Source: DATFKA01 sp042095835 | GTDB taxonomy: Bacteria > Bacteroidota > Bacteroidia > Chitinophagales > Saprospiraceae | Assembly (NCBI GenBank): GCA_042095835.1 | Contig: JBELML010000015.1 | Coordinates: forward strand, 1 to 64,000 | Direction of reading: 5' to 3' | DNA length: 64,000 nt | Shown here: piece after piece, positions 53,601-62,384 of the stretch | How the letters are laid out: each line of letters begins with the position of its first letter | How positions within the stretch are numbered: position 1 is the first letter of the stretch | Position numbers and translations under genes: made by a program | The notes under the pieces: generated by a model | What the model was told of the DNA's origin: nothing | Databases searched by the model: none | Seen by the model: the letters and a program-made list of their open reading frames with translations, nothing else

Positions 53601-56590
53601 CTAGGTCTACCACCAAAAACATTTAATTGGATGCCTCCATCGGCTGCATCATGGCAGCTAGGAAGTCTTTGATCAAAGACTATCGCTAATGGGTTGGGAG
53701 CTTTTATTTCTATTCCATCAGCTATCGTTTCGCAGGAGCCATTGCTTACAGTCACAGCGTAGATGCCTGGAGATAAATTTTGAACGTCTTTTGTAGTATC
53801 GCCTGTGCTCCATTGGTAACTAGGATTACCTCCCACAAAAAGGGAAATGCGACCATCTGAGCCACCGCTGCAGCTTACATCATCTACAAATATGTTCCTA
53901 ATTTCTGCGTCTGGGCCATTTACATAGGCTGGAGGCATTCTAAAGGTACAGCCCTGTGTAGACCCGTCTGTAACAGTTATTCTATAGGCACCTTGAGCAA
54001 GACTGTCAAGGATAAATTGGTTGTTACCTGGTACAGTAGTATCGCCAGAACTACCATTAGTACTGGTCCAACTATAACTGAAAGGTGCTTGCCCACTCAA
54101 TGGCGTAATTTGTATCTGACCATCTTGCCCACTACAATCACTGACATCGATAATGGTCCGATTGATAGAATCAATGCTACCGATGGTTACTAATTGCACA
54201 CTATCTATATTGAGGCAATTATTTTTATCCGTCACAGATACAGCATAAAAATCACTGGACCCAATAATTGGGTTGGCATTGAGGCGTACAAGCGCCTCTT
54301 GAATTCCTGTACTCCATAAGTATTCAAAAGGACCAAAAGTAGAATCTATCTCTACCGTGACATCCTGGAAGGAGGCTTCGCATAGGGTAAAGGAAGGGCC
54401 TGTGGAAAATTGAATATTGGGTTTCGCAAAATTCGTCACCTCTATGGCATCTTCGTAGGTACAGCCCTCTGGACTAGTCAATTGATAATAATAAGTACTG
54501 GCACCATCAGGTAATACCTGAAGTTGACTTAAACGATTGCTAGAGTCAAGAGGGAATGCACCAAAAAAGTCAATTTCGGGGCCCGTTAGATTGGCATCAA
54601 TAATATTTAGAGAGGCTAAGTTGAAACTATCTCCTGGGCAAACCATAGGATCGTCTTGTAGTACGCCCCGTGGTCTGGGCAAAACGACAACGGTAGCGAG
54701 CGCACGCCCTGGAGAAAAGCATTGAAAATTGGTTTCTTCTGCGTAAAAATGGTAGCTAATAGCAGTTGCGCCACTATTGAGGGGTATATCAGGCGAGAAA
54801 AGATTGCCAAAGCTTAATGGAGTACCAGCACTCTCCTCCGTATACCACAAGATTCCTTGACCAGAAACGGGAATACCTTCTAAAAAAGGTGTCTCACCGC
54901 TACATATCGTGTCGCTGATCGCCAGGGGAGTTGGGAGGTTTAAATCATCTGCTAATCCATTGCAGTTATTATCGATTCCGTCACAAGGAACCTCTGGGGC
55001 GCCTGGATAAATTGTACTGTCTGCATCGTTACAATCCCCATCGAGCAATACAAAACCAGGAGGAATAAGCGTATCGCAGCTAGTAATAAAATTGGCTGCA
55101 TCACCAAAAGAATCACCATCTTGGTCAGCATAGAAAATATTCCCTGGACCATCCAATAATGTAGAGCCATGTAGGCTGATATTATCCAAGGCAATATCTC
55201 CCTGGGAACCATTTCCCTTGGTGGCAATAAATCGGATTTGTAAAATAGTGCCGTCAGCATATTGATTTAAGCCCAAATAGGTTTTTAGCCACCTTCTATC
55301 TTGAGAGCCACTTCTTTGCCACAGACTAGTCCAATTCACCCCACTATCATCGGAGACTTCGACCCGGAGACTACCTACATCAAAGCCAAACATATAGTAA
55401 TAAAAGGAAAAATGACAAGAATCGAAGCCCTGCTTTTGGAGTTCAAAACAGTCTGATACTAGAATAGCTTCACTTCCATTAGGACAGGTACTTCCACTGG
55501 ACTCCAAATATATATAATTGCCATCACCTTCCACATCTCCTCCGGGGCCTGTATTGGGCGTCGGTGTGTTGCCAGTTGCCACCAGCCAATCGATATCATC
55601 ATCTTCATCGTTACTCCAGGGACCACTAAGCGGACAAGCTAACTCACAACGGCTTTGACAAATGATCTCCTCATTAAAGTCATAGGTAAAAGTAGGCCCT
55701 GGTATTTCACAACCAGTTGTTAGAGATACGACACAGGAATTTATGGTATAGTTGTTGACCTCGCAGGGCCGTCGCAAATAAAAGTCTAGTGCTGTTTCAG
55801 GAGGAAGGTCTTGGATTAGATAAGGAGGACAAGCCCCTGCTATAAGGGTTCCATTGGTGCCAGCTTGGGCACCTGAGCCAGGCGTAAATCCAGGCGGACC
55901 ATATTCAATAATGATATTACTATCCAGACAATTGCCAATACTCATCCAGTTCAGAACCACACTTGTACTATCTTGATCGTCCACTTCTACCTCACTGATG
56001 GGCAGGCAATCAATGGGTTCAAAGATGAGTTCTATAAACTCTAATCGTCCAGAATCTTGCTCGAAATCATCACAAATGCTCAGCGTCCAGTTACCATTTG
56101 GATCAGTACTATCATCATTAAATGCCAGTAAGGATTCAATTGGTAGGTAGGCTTGATCGATAAATGGTGGCGAACTATTATCCACATCATCGATGCGGAT
56201 ACAGGCATCATTCCTAAGGCTCAGGTATTCTCCACATTGACTACTAAATGGTGTACCATAGTTATCGATACTCCCGCCGACATCATCGGTGAGTAAAATC
56301 TGTGTGCCAGATGGAGAACTCAAACGAACCTCTAAGTCTCCGGCCCACTGATGCGCAATAATCAACCTCACCTCTGCAAGATAAACATCGGTTCCCAAGC
56401 TATTTCCTGGAGCATTATCTACATCTATGGTGAAAATATTTGGGTTGAAAAAAGCACTTCCGTCAGGACATTGATTATCCAAAATCGCTAAGCCAAGTCG
56501 ACAATCTGATGGGTTGGTGAGCACTGTACTTTGGCTATAGATAGCACTGAAGGTGCAGCCAAAAAGTACAAAGATGAAAAGGTATCTCAT
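50609..56590 (-). CDS. Giant SprB-repeat cell-surface protein with T9SS sorting domain
   Basis: A 1993-residue exported protein. The signal peptide (about 1-19) is followed by a proprotein-convertase P-like domain (20-195), a fibronectin-III-like region (to about 290) and a MAM-like domain (about 300-475). A MopE-type metal-binding motif (DQDGDSFGDA and CDGIDNNCNGLADD, about 485-545), an Ig-like region, and about 14 SprB repeats (about 790-1900) come next. Each SprB repeat has the pattern C..G-GG..PY.Y.W..G-G.Y.V.V.D..GC. The last 80 residues are a type A T9SS sorting domain (VFPNPADAYINI...GLYHLVL). SprB-repeat proteins are gliding adhesins in Flavobacterium. Here a role in surface adhesion is inferred. 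Many cysteines suggest disulfide-stabilised repeats. Confidence 0.92.
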   Translation of the reverse strand: MRYLFIFVLFGCTFSAIYSQSTVLTNPSDCRLGLAILDNQCPDGSAFFNPNIFTIDVDNAPGNSLGTDVYLAEVRLIIAHQWAGDLEVRLSSPSGTQILLTDDVGGSIDNYGTPFSSQCGEYLSLRNDACIRIDDVDNSSPPFIDQAYLPIESLLAFNDDSTDPNGNWTLSICDDFEQDSGRLEFIELIFEPIDCLPISEVEVDDQDSTSVVLNWMSIGNCLDSNIIIEYGPPGFTPGSGAQAGTNGTLIAGACPPYLIQDLPPETALDFYLRRPCEVNNYTINSCVVSLTTGCEIPGPTFTYDFNEEIICQSRCELACPLSGPWSNDEDDDIDWLVATGNTPTPNTGPGGDVEGDGNYIYLESSGSTCPNGSEAILVSDCFELQKQGFDSCHFSFYYYMFGFDVGSLRVEVSDDSGVNWTSLWQRSGSQDRRWLKTYLGLNQYADGTILQIRFIATKGNGSQGDIALDNISLHGSTLLDGPGNIFYADQDGDSFGDAANFITSCDTLIPPGFVLLDGDCNDADSTIYPGAPEVPCDGIDNNCNGLADDLNLPTPLAISDTICSGETPFLEGIPVSGQGILWYTEESAGTPLSFGNLFSPDIPLNSGATAISYHFYAEETNFQCFSPGRALATVVVLPRPRGVLQDDPMVCPGDSFNLASLNIIDANLTGPEIDFFGAFPLDSSNRLSQLQVLPDGASTYYYQLTSPEGCTYEDAIEVTNFAKPNIQFSTGPSFTLCEASFQDVTVEIDSTFGPFEYLWSTGIQEALVRLNANPIIGSSDFYAVSVTDKNNCLNIDSVQLVTIGSIDSINRTIIDVSDCSGQDGQIQITPLSGQAPFSYSWTSTNGSSGDTTVPGNNQFILDSLAQGAYRITVTDGSTQGCTFRMPPAYVNGPDAEIRNIFVDDVSCSGGSDGRISLFVGGNPSYQWSTGDTTKDVQNLSPGIYAVTVSNGSCETIADGIEIKAPNPLAIVFDQRLPSCHDAADGGIQLNVFGGRPSYTYQWAHGPATPNVNGLVSGNYQVTITDVNGCSMIDSFTLDAPPPLTVNFDTIRDISCNGFADGLLGALAQGGTSPYQYRWNTGSRAPLIQQLEPANYELRLIDFNQCEVRIDTTIIEPALFQLSNDTLVEPSCVGDTSGLIRVIGTGGKLPYRYQWSTGDSTTMINHLGVGSYWVIARDANGCTSDTLHFSLNAVPNLNFSLAPSNPSCIGLSDGAIKVSAVGVSPFQYEWSNGTNLATASNLAAGTYTLTLTDGEGCRIDTSLILRPQSAPIEASFTVLSPKCADTNDGLISINLQKADNQPLSYFWSDGATVRDRQNIEPGDYFVTITDGLGCTFGSDTIRVEQLPPISIELVSEQPIECKGDTNAFLELLVSGGVAPYTYNWVGTESTNNSANNLSSGNYQVFVEDNNGCPANASYFVDEPSSLEVDLDIQIGNICLGDSSNQLSLVVSGGEGPYSFLWSNGSEDSIVRNLPPGDYGAVVFDANRCRELLPAIKLRDPGAPLALEVFKVEDISCFGEVDGQMEVLVSGGNPPYSYIFSNATILKSEAPQAALGNLPADTDYQVTILDSKGCIVRSEEKSISEPNILSVRKDSTLDVACAGTDGGAVFITANGGTRPYSYTWQDTSGQLITSLEDYTFFPEGVYEVIVADARNCEDTLSSITIQDENPPLAIAQTLVENQQCEGDENGSIRIEASGGIPPYNFSWLDNQRTAEISNLSPGFYSLTLTDSENCRLTLDSIEVSPSESDIEAMAQIIDISCPGASDGEISVELAGGTSPYSVSWEQNGVILAFDTNRIHALEQGIYELRVTDSLGCTDFFEFSVGSPPPLQVILNVENPTDTTLNGGVIQAITTGGTSPYTYQWSTGDTLANVDSLGTGTYFVTITDANGCRAIRSIELIVSSIQAPEIVASIQVFPNPADAYINIQARLYQKEQIQVSIYDFSGRQVSNTPLARIASKQFSQEIAIGHLPAGLYHLVLRSSSNRVLYSSRIAVQ

Positions 56591-56736
56591 GCTCAGATTT
56601 TCGTTGGTTTCTCATATTACTATGAGGAAATCCGGATTGATATAATCGGTTTTTAGTTTCAAACACCAAAATAGGAAGAAGTAGAAAATTAAGTAGATTA
56701 ATTGGGACTCTTTTCTCAGAAAGGACGTATAAATAA

Positions 56737-56767
56737 CAAAAACGCTACAGAAGCTATAGCGTTTTTG
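56737..56767. terminator. Bidirectional terminator after the HtrA gene
   Basis: CAAAAACGCTA (56737-56747) and TAGCGTTTTTG (56757-56767) form a perfect 11-bp stem with a 9-nt loop. A/T runs on both sides allow function in either direction. It follows the HtrA stop (56791) on the minus strand. Confidence 0.8.
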
Positions 56768-56790
56768 TTTTTACCGATTAGTAGGTGCCT

Positions 56791-57981
56791 TTATCTCGAG
56801 GCATTAAGTTTTACACGCACCTTAACTGGTTTACCATCTCTGAGCAGTCCGACGGCAACCATATCTCCAGGTTGGTATTTTTCTACCTCTAAAACTAGAT
56901 CTTCGTAGGAACTGATTTTTTGATTATTGATAGAGGTGATAATATCGCCAAGCACTAAGTCTCCATATCGATTCCGTTTAGTCGCTTTTATGCCCGCCTG
57001 TTCAGCAGCTCCACCAGGAGCAACGCCCATCACCAATGGACCTTCTAGATTGTATCTTTTGACCCAGTTGGTAGGTGTAATCTCAATATTTAAGGTGGGT
57101 CGAGTAATCTTTCCGTATTTGATTAAATCAGGAACGACCCACTTTACCACACTCACCGGGATAGAAAAGCCAATACCTGCGGAAGCACCAGATGGACTAT
57201 AAATGGCGGTATTTACGCCGATTAATCTACCTGATGAGTTGAGCAAAGGACCACCAGAGTTACCTGGGTTGATGGCGGCATCCGTTTGGATGGCATCTCG
57301 TATGGGAATGCCTCCTACCGATTCTATTTCCCGCCCCAAAGCAGAAACAATACCTGTAGTCAGAGTTTGGTCCAATCCAAATGGATTACCAATGGCATAT
57401 ACCGATTGGCCTACGCGCAGATTTTCACTATCGCCCTTAGGTAAGGGTTGAAGTACAGAACGGGGAGCCTTGATCTTTAACACGGCCAAGTCTTTATTCG
57501 GAGCCGTCCCTACTAATTCCGCTTCGTAAGATTCTTGGTTGGCCAGTGTAATCTTTGCGCGATCAGCACCCTGGATGACGTGGAAGTTGGTGACAATATG
57601 CCCTTCCATATCCCAGAGAAAACCCGACCCGGTTCCTCTAGGTATTTCTGTCACATCCATGCTGAAGAAATCTTGTCGCAAATTCGAAGTAGTAATAAAG
57701 CAAACACTAGGCGCAGCACCTTCAAATAAATTGATGGTGGCCAGTTCGGCATTGTTTAATGGAGCCTGATTGAGCTTGCGTGGACTATTGGTAGGAACCT
57801 CATCCATGTTATTTGCTGGAATAGCCTCCTCCGTTTCAGACGGACTATCAAGGTTTACGAAGCGCTGTTGCTCCATTTGCCTGGCTTGCTGTTGTGTACG
57901 ATTTTGCCAAAAATTACCCGCTACAAAACCTAAAATTAGGAGTAGCAGGGCTACAATAATTTGGAATTTGTTGCTTTTCAT
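56791..57981 (-). CDS. HtrA/DegQ-like trypsin-type serine protease with PDZ domain
   Basis: A 396-residue envelope protease. An uncleaved N-terminal helix (about 8-24) anchors it, followed by a Gln/Pro-rich linker. The protease domain (about 85-285) shows the full triad: H134 in TNFHVIQG, D164 in NKDLAVLKI and S242 in GNSGGPL. One PDZ domain follows (about 300-390, VAPGGAAEQAGIKA and GDIITSINNQKI). One membrane anchor and one PDZ resemble DegS-type or Gram-positive HtrA more than DegP with two PDZs. It would degrade or sense misfolded periplasmic proteins. It sits 38 bp after the conserved periplasmic-protein gene on the same strand and ends at a strong terminator. Confidence 0.93.
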   Translation of the reverse strand: MKSNKFQIIVALLLLILGFVAGNFWQNRTQQQARQMEQQRFVNLDSPSETEEAIPANNMDEVPTNSPRKLNQAPLNNAELATINLFEGAAPSVCFITTSNLRQDFFSMDVTEIPRGTGSGFLWDMEGHIVTNFHVIQGADRAKITLANQESYEAELVGTAPNKDLAVLKIKAPRSVLQPLPKGDSENLRVGQSVYAIGNPFGLDQTLTTGIVSALGREIESVGGIPIRDAIQTDAAINPGNSGGPLLNSSGRLIGVNTAIYSPSGASAGIGFSIPVSVVKWVVPDLIKYGKITRPTLNIEITPTNWVKRYNLEGPLVMGVAPGGAAEQAGIKATKRNRYGDLVLGDIITSINNQKISSYEDLVLEVEKYQPGDMVAVGLLRDGKPVKVRVKLNASR

Positions 57982-58019
57982 AGTTCTATTATCAATGCAT
58001 TAATTAGAGAATGTCTTGA

Positions 58020-59333
58020 TTAAGTTTTGCGTTTTTTCTTTTTAGCAGCTGGAAACAAAATATTATTCAGTATCAAGCGGTATCCTGGTGAATTAGGATG
58101 CAGGCTTAGGTCGGTCTCCGGGTCTTTGACATAATGTCTGTAATCTTCTGGATCGTGTCCTCCGTAGAAGGTCCAAAAGCCTTTTCCGCTAGTCCCATGT
58201 ATATACCGAGCTTCATTTGCCGGTTTGTTTTCACCCATAATTAGGACATTAGACTTAATGAGTGGCTTTCGAAAAGCGGTGGTCTGTCCCATGAAACCTT
58301 TTACGGTGCGGGTGTGGTTTTGCGTGAGCATGGTAGGTACAGGATCCCACTTGGCAGAATAATCAAAAAGCGTAAAATAGTCCCGGTTGGGAGCCACTTT
58401 ACGACCTCTCGTATGATCTATATTCGAAAATTCGTACTCATATGGATTTCTAGAAAGGGTGAAATCTTTAAAGGCAAACGTTTTTGAGAAGTTTAATTTA
58501 GACTGAGCCGAAGGGTCTGCGGGGTCTCCATCATACATTTCTGCACAAATATCCAGGCCTTCAGCTGCCAGAGCGATATCGTAGGTGTCGGTAGCAGAGC
58601 ACATCGCGAACATGAAGCCTCCTCCAATAACATATTCTCTAAATTTCTTGACAACGGCTAATTTAAGTTGAGAGACTTTCTGAAACCCATTTTGCTCAGC
58701 CAATCCTTCCATGCGCCTGACATTCTCCCGATACCAAGGGAAAGAATTATAGGTACGGTAGAAACGACCATATTGACCCGTAAAATCTTCGTGATGTAGA
58801 TGCAGCCAGTCATATTTGATCAACTCATCATTGAGTACTTTAGTATCATAGACCGTCTCGTAGGGGATTTCAGCAAAGGTGAGGACCATCGTCACCGCAT
58901 CATCCCAGGGTTGTACCCGCTCGCCTTTCTGATTAAATTCGGGCGTATAGACCGCTATTTTTGGGGCCTTTTCCAATTTCATGGCTTCCATATTGGTTTC
59001 TTGATCTCCGATATCCGTCAAGATTTTATTGAAATTACCATCTGAAATGACCTCATAGCTTACGCCTCTAGTGAGGCATTCTTTTTCAAATACCTTGGAA
59101 TAGGGGAAGGCAAAACTTCCACCACGGTAGTTCAACAGCCACCATGCTTCTACATCAGCACTCAATACCCAATAGGTAATACCGTAGGCTTTGAGATGAT
59201 TAGCTTGTGATTCTGAATCCATGGGTATTAAAATCATAGAGGCTTTCGCTGATTGGAAACTCAGGAATAGTCCAAAGAAAATAAGTAAAAGCAGTCGGCG
59301 TTTAGACGATTGTAAGGTTGTCTTGGCTTGCAT
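58020..59333 (-). CDS. Conserved Bacteroidota periplasmic protein, often labelled asparagine synthetase B
   Basis: A 437-residue protein with a signal-anchor (LLLLIFFGLFLSFQSAKAS). The rest matches a Bacteroidota-wide family that databases often call asparagine synthetase B. I see no N-terminal nucleophile Cys and no PPi-loop, so that name is not supported. The motif GGGFMFAMCSATDTYDIALAA (about 237-257), with a Cys after a strand, resembles the nucleophile elbow of class-I glutamine-amidotransferase-like folds such as ThuA. HLHHEDFTGQYG (about 184-195) and YGGHDPEDYRHY are other conserved-looking histidine motifs. The ATG at 59333 gives the signal peptide; the frame continues to 59375. Function unknown. 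Confidence 0.65.
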   Translation of the reverse strand: MQAKTTLQSSKRRLLLLIFFGLFLSFQSAKASMILIPMDSESQANHLKAYGITYWVLSADVEAWWLLNYRGGSFAFPYSKVFEKECLTRGVSYEVISDGNFNKILTDIGDQETNMEAMKLEKAPKIAVYTPEFNQKGERVQPWDDAVTMVLTFAEIPYETVYDTKVLNDELIKYDWLHLHHEDFTGQYGRFYRTYNSFPWYRENVRRMEGLAEQNGFQKVSQLKLAVVKKFREYVIGGGFMFAMCSATDTYDIALAAEGLDICAEMYDGDPADPSAQSKLNFSKTFAFKDFTLSRNPYEYEFSNIDHTRGRKVAPNRDYFTLFDYSAKWDPVPTMLTQNHTRTVKGFMGQTTAFRKPLIKSNVLIMGENKPANEARYIHGTSGKGFWTFYGGHDPEDYRHYVKDPETDLSLHPNSPGYRLILNNILFPAAKKKKRKT

Positions 59334-59606
59334 ACCTATATTAAGTTTTGTGAAGCAACAATCGAAGAGTGTCACTCAGATCTATTGATTTAACGAAAAA
59401 TAGAAAAAAAGGCTTTGCTAAATTTTAATTTAACAAAACAGTAACAGGGGCCTTTAGCGTTATCCACTATAATTGTGTGTGAAGGCAATTTAAAGTAAAT
59501 CTTATGGATTACGGCTACGGATTGATTGGATTTGTCAAAGTAGCTGCTGTAAAATGGTATAATCTTTATATTTTGCCCTCCTGACTGGTTTAGCCCAAAA
59601 ATAAAT

Positions 59607-61700
59607 ATGAATCAACTTACTTTTCAATATCCAACCTGGTACCTGATTTTTTGTGTCTTATTAGGCTTGGCATTCGCTTTTGCCCTTTATTTTAGGGATA
59701 ATCGCTTTCGCGAAAAATCGAATTGGCTGAATTGGCTTTTAGCTGCGCTCCGCTTTTTGATGGTGACGCTGGCCAGTTTCTTCCTGCTATCTCCTCTTTT
59801 AAAGGCCGTAGAGCAGCAAACCAAAAAGCCCATTATAATTATTGCCCAAGATGCTTCGGAGTCGGTAGCGGCAGCCCTAGAAGATAAAGCTGTTTTAGCG
59901 CAAAAACTTGGTGAGCTCCAGCAAAACTTTGGCGACGATTTTGATGTAAGAACCTACTCCTTTGGTACACAAGTTCGACCAGACTTAGACACGGCTATGC
60001 AAGATAAGGTGAGCAATCTTACCGAAATGCTGCAAACCGTAAATGATTTATATAGCGGAGAGAATTTAGGGGCCATTATCATGGCTTCCGATGGGATTTT
60101 TAACGAGGGCTCTAATCCCAGCTATTTTAATGGGAAATTTGCGGTCCCTATTTATACCATCGCTCTAGGAGATACAACTCCTCAAAAGGATTTATTTATC
60201 AAAAGGGCATTTCATAATAAAATCGCTTACTTAGGTGATCAGTTCAGTGTACAAGTAGATATAGCAGCCCAAAACTGTAGTGGACAAGCTACCAACCTAC
60301 AGGTCTATAAGGTAGAAAATGGGAATAGCCAACGATTGCAAACGGTTCCGATTAGTCTCAATAGAGAGGACTTTTTTACTACCCAAGAAATTGTTTTGGA
60401 TGCGGACAAAAGTGGGATGCAGCGCTATCGCTTCGTCCTTTCAAGCGTAGATGGCGAAACCACACTAGGCAACAATAGCAAAGACATTTTTGTAGACGTA
60501 CTTGATGCTCGCCAAAAGATACTAGTATTGGCCAATGCACCACATCCAGACTTGACGGCCATCAAGCAAAGTATCGAGACCAACAAAAACTATGAGGTAG
60601 AAATTCATAATATTGCTGGTTTTAATGGCCAGGTAGAAGCTTATGATTTTGCCATTTTACATCAGTTGCCTTCTAGAACTAACGATGCTAGTAGAATCTT
60701 AAACGCCTTGGATCAACAAGGTACACCACGCTGGTATATCACAGGAATGCAAACGAATTATGTGCGCTTAAATCAAATGCAAAACCTACTGGAAGTTGTG
60801 ACGGATAACCGGAACTCCAACGATGCCCAAGGTCGTTTTTCAGCCGCTTTTAATTTCTTTACGATTGATGAAAATTTGAAAGGGGAGGTTCCTAACTATC
60901 CACCGCTGACCGTACCTTTTGGAGAGTTTAATGAAGGGCCCGGTGCACAAACCTTGCTTTACCAAAGGATTCGTAAAATTGATACCCAATTTCCTTTGCT
61001 GGTTATGGGAGACAATCAGGGCATTCGCACAGGTATTTTAGCAGGTGAGGGTATTTGGAAGTGGCGTTTGTTTAACTATTTGCAAAACGATAACCATGAC
61101 TTATTCGATGATTTTATGAGTAAGGTGGTGCAATTTGTTAGTCTGAAAGAGGATAAACGAAAATTCAGGGTCAGTTTGCCTAAGAATATTTTTGATGAGA
61201 ATGAGCAGGTAAGTATGGATGCAGAGCTTTATAATAGAAGCTACGAATTAATCAATGATCCTGATGTAAGTATTGATATTACAGATGCCGAGGGAAAAGA
61301 TTACAGCTATGTTTTTAATAAATCCGGAAATGCCTATTCACTGAATGCTGGTATACTACCGGTGGGCAATTATCGCTATTCTGCTGAAGTTAATCCCGAT
61401 GGAGAGCAATTGACTTTTAGTGGACAATTTACGGTGCAGCCTATTCAATTAGAGTCTTATGCGACCACAGCTGACCACAGCTTGCTCAGATTGTTAAGTG
61501 AGAAATACGGAGGACAGCAGGTGCGTTTAGATCAAGCGAATGAATTGGTGCAGGTCATTAAAGATGAAAATACCATTGCGCCGGTTATTTATTCGACAAC
61601 TAAAAATCAATCACTGATCAATGTGAGGTGGCTCTTCTTTATATTACTGGTATTGCTCTCGCTTGAGTGGTTTTTAAGAAGGTATTTTGGATCTTATTAA
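59607..61700 (+). CDS. VWA-like membrane protein of the glutamine-amidotransferase-like/BatA-type group
   Basis: A 697-residue protein anchored by two N-terminal helices (about 12-28 and 42-66) and one near the C terminus (about 673-688), with a large periplasmic part between. A VWA-like domain begins KPIIIIAQDASESV (74-87), with DASES as the MIDAS strand and an IIMASDGIFNEG loop near 154. After it come beta-sandwich regions (about 195-300), a Rossmann-like glutamine-amidotransferase-like segment with KILVLANAPHPD (about 305-316), and another beta domain before the last helix. Such proteins occur near regulatory and stress genes in Bacteroidota. The function is unknown; a surface or envelope sensor/scaffold is a guess. 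Confidence 0.7.
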   Translation: MNQLTFQYPTWYLIFCVLLGLAFAFALYFRDNRFREKSNWLNWLLAALRFLMVTLASFFLLSPLLKAVEQQTKKPIIIIAQDASESVAAALEDKAVLAQKLGELQQNFGDDFDVRTYSFGTQVRPDLDTAMQDKVSNLTEMLQTVNDLYSGENLGAIIMASDGIFNEGSNPSYFNGKFAVPIYTIALGDTTPQKDLFIKRAFHNKIAYLGDQFSVQVDIAAQNCSGQATNLQVYKVENGNSQRLQTVPISLNREDFFTTQEIVLDADKSGMQRYRFVLSSVDGETTLGNNSKDIFVDVLDARQKILVLANAPHPDLTAIKQSIETNKNYEVEIHNIAGFNGQVEAYDFAILHQLPSRTNDASRILNALDQQGTPRWYITGMQTNYVRLNQMQNLLEVVTDNRNSNDAQGRFSAAFNFFTIDENLKGEVPNYPPLTVPFGEFNEGPGAQTLLYQRIRKIDTQFPLLVMGDNQGIRTGILAGEGIWKWRLFNYLQNDNHDLFDDFMSKVVQFVSLKEDKRKFRVSLPKNIFDENEQVSMDAELYNRSYELINDPDVSIDITDAEGKDYSYVFNKSGNAYSLNAGILPVGNYRYSAEVNPDGEQLTFSGQFTVQPIQLESYATTADHSLLRLLSEKYGGQQVRLDQANELVQVIKDENTIAPVIYSTTKNQSLINVRWLFFILLVLLSLEWFLRRYFGSY

Positions 61701-61752
61701 TCTTTTTATTTCGGTCAAAAGATAGGTGTACAGAATAAAATCTTAGGTTATT

Positions 61753-61782
61753 TTTGTAATCTTGGGCAAATAATTACTTTTG
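61753..61782 (+). promoter_or_regulatory. Promoter of the DUF3276 gene
   Basis: TTTG (61753-61756), then 18 nt, then TACTTTTG (61775-61782): an exact match to both Bacteroidota primary-sigma elements. The start of transcription near 61789 gives a leader of about 40 nt. Confidence 0.7.
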
Positions 61783-61829
61783 TAGCGAGTGATAAGACAT
61801 TTTATCTGTTAAACTAAATAACTGTAGCA

Positions 61830-62258
61830 GTGGAAAACGAGAGAAACCAAAGGAGAATGGAAAGTGTGTATTCTAAGAAGGTACGTGCTGGAAAGCGAAG
61901 AACCTACTTCTTTGATGTTCGTCGTACGAAGGGAGATGATTTTTATCTTACATTGACTGAGAGTACGAGAAAATTCAATGGGGAAGGCTACGAGCGGCAC
62001 AAAATTTTCTTATACAAAGAAGATTTTAACCGTTTCATGGATGGCCTACAAGATGTTGTGGATCATGTCAAAACAGACTTGATGCCAGACTATGATTACG
62101 ATGAGTATACTCGTCGACACGAAGAGTACGAAGCCAAGAAGTTGCTCGAAGAAAGTGAAAATAATGCAGAGCCAAGTCCAAAAGAGGAAGCAACTGAGAC
62201 AAAGGCTGAGGCCAAAGAGGAAGCTTCAATTGATTCTGAAGAAGATATGAGCTGGTAA
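61830..62258 (+). CDS. DUF3276 protein, Pur-alpha-like nucleic-acid-binding
   Basis: A 142-residue small protein. The folded part (about 10-95) has the PUR-domain pattern: VYSKKVRAGKRRTYFFDVRR, then DFYLTLTESTRKFNGEGYERHKIFLYKEDFNRFMDGL. DUF3276 proteins fold like half of Pur-alpha and bind single-stranded nucleic acid in the one studied spirochaete relative, as I recall. The tail (about 105-142) is Glu/Lys/Ala-rich and probably disordered. The start is GTG at 61830; an ATG at 61857 would cut into the fold. It has a strong promoter and its own terminator (62283-62319), so it is a single, likely well-expressed gene. Confidence 0.82.
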   Translation: MENERNQRRMESVYSKKVRAGKRRTYFFDVRRTKGDDFYLTLTESTRKFNGEGYERHKIFLYKEDFNRFMDGLQDVVDHVKTDLMPDYDYDEYTRRHEEYEAKKLLEESENNAEPSPKEEATETKAEAKEEASIDSEEDMSW

Positions 62259-62282
62259 TTCTGGCTTGTTTTTGATAGCATT

Positions 62283-62319
62283 AAAAGCGATAATCTAAGT
62301 TCTTGGGTTATCGCTTTTT
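62283..62319 (+). terminator. Intrinsic terminator of the DUF3276 gene
   Basis: AAAAGCGATAA (62283-62293) and TTATCGCTTTT (62308-62318) form a perfect 11-bp stem; T residues follow, and the A-rich left arm could serve the other direction. Confidence 0.75.
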
Positions 62320-62384
62320 GTGTTTTAAGAAAGGATATCCTAACTTTCACCTGATTTGGCCTTCAAGTCAAGTCTAAACATGAT

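Noticed and set aside
54952..55260. 102-codon frame inside the SprB-repeat gene on the same strand
   Set aside because: It is a shifted-frame shadow of the MopE-type and MAM-like region of an intact 1993-codon gene.
56608..56629. Hairpin CTCATA-TTAC-TATGAG before the SprB-repeat gene
   Set aside because: Only six base pairs; too short to claim as a regulatory element.
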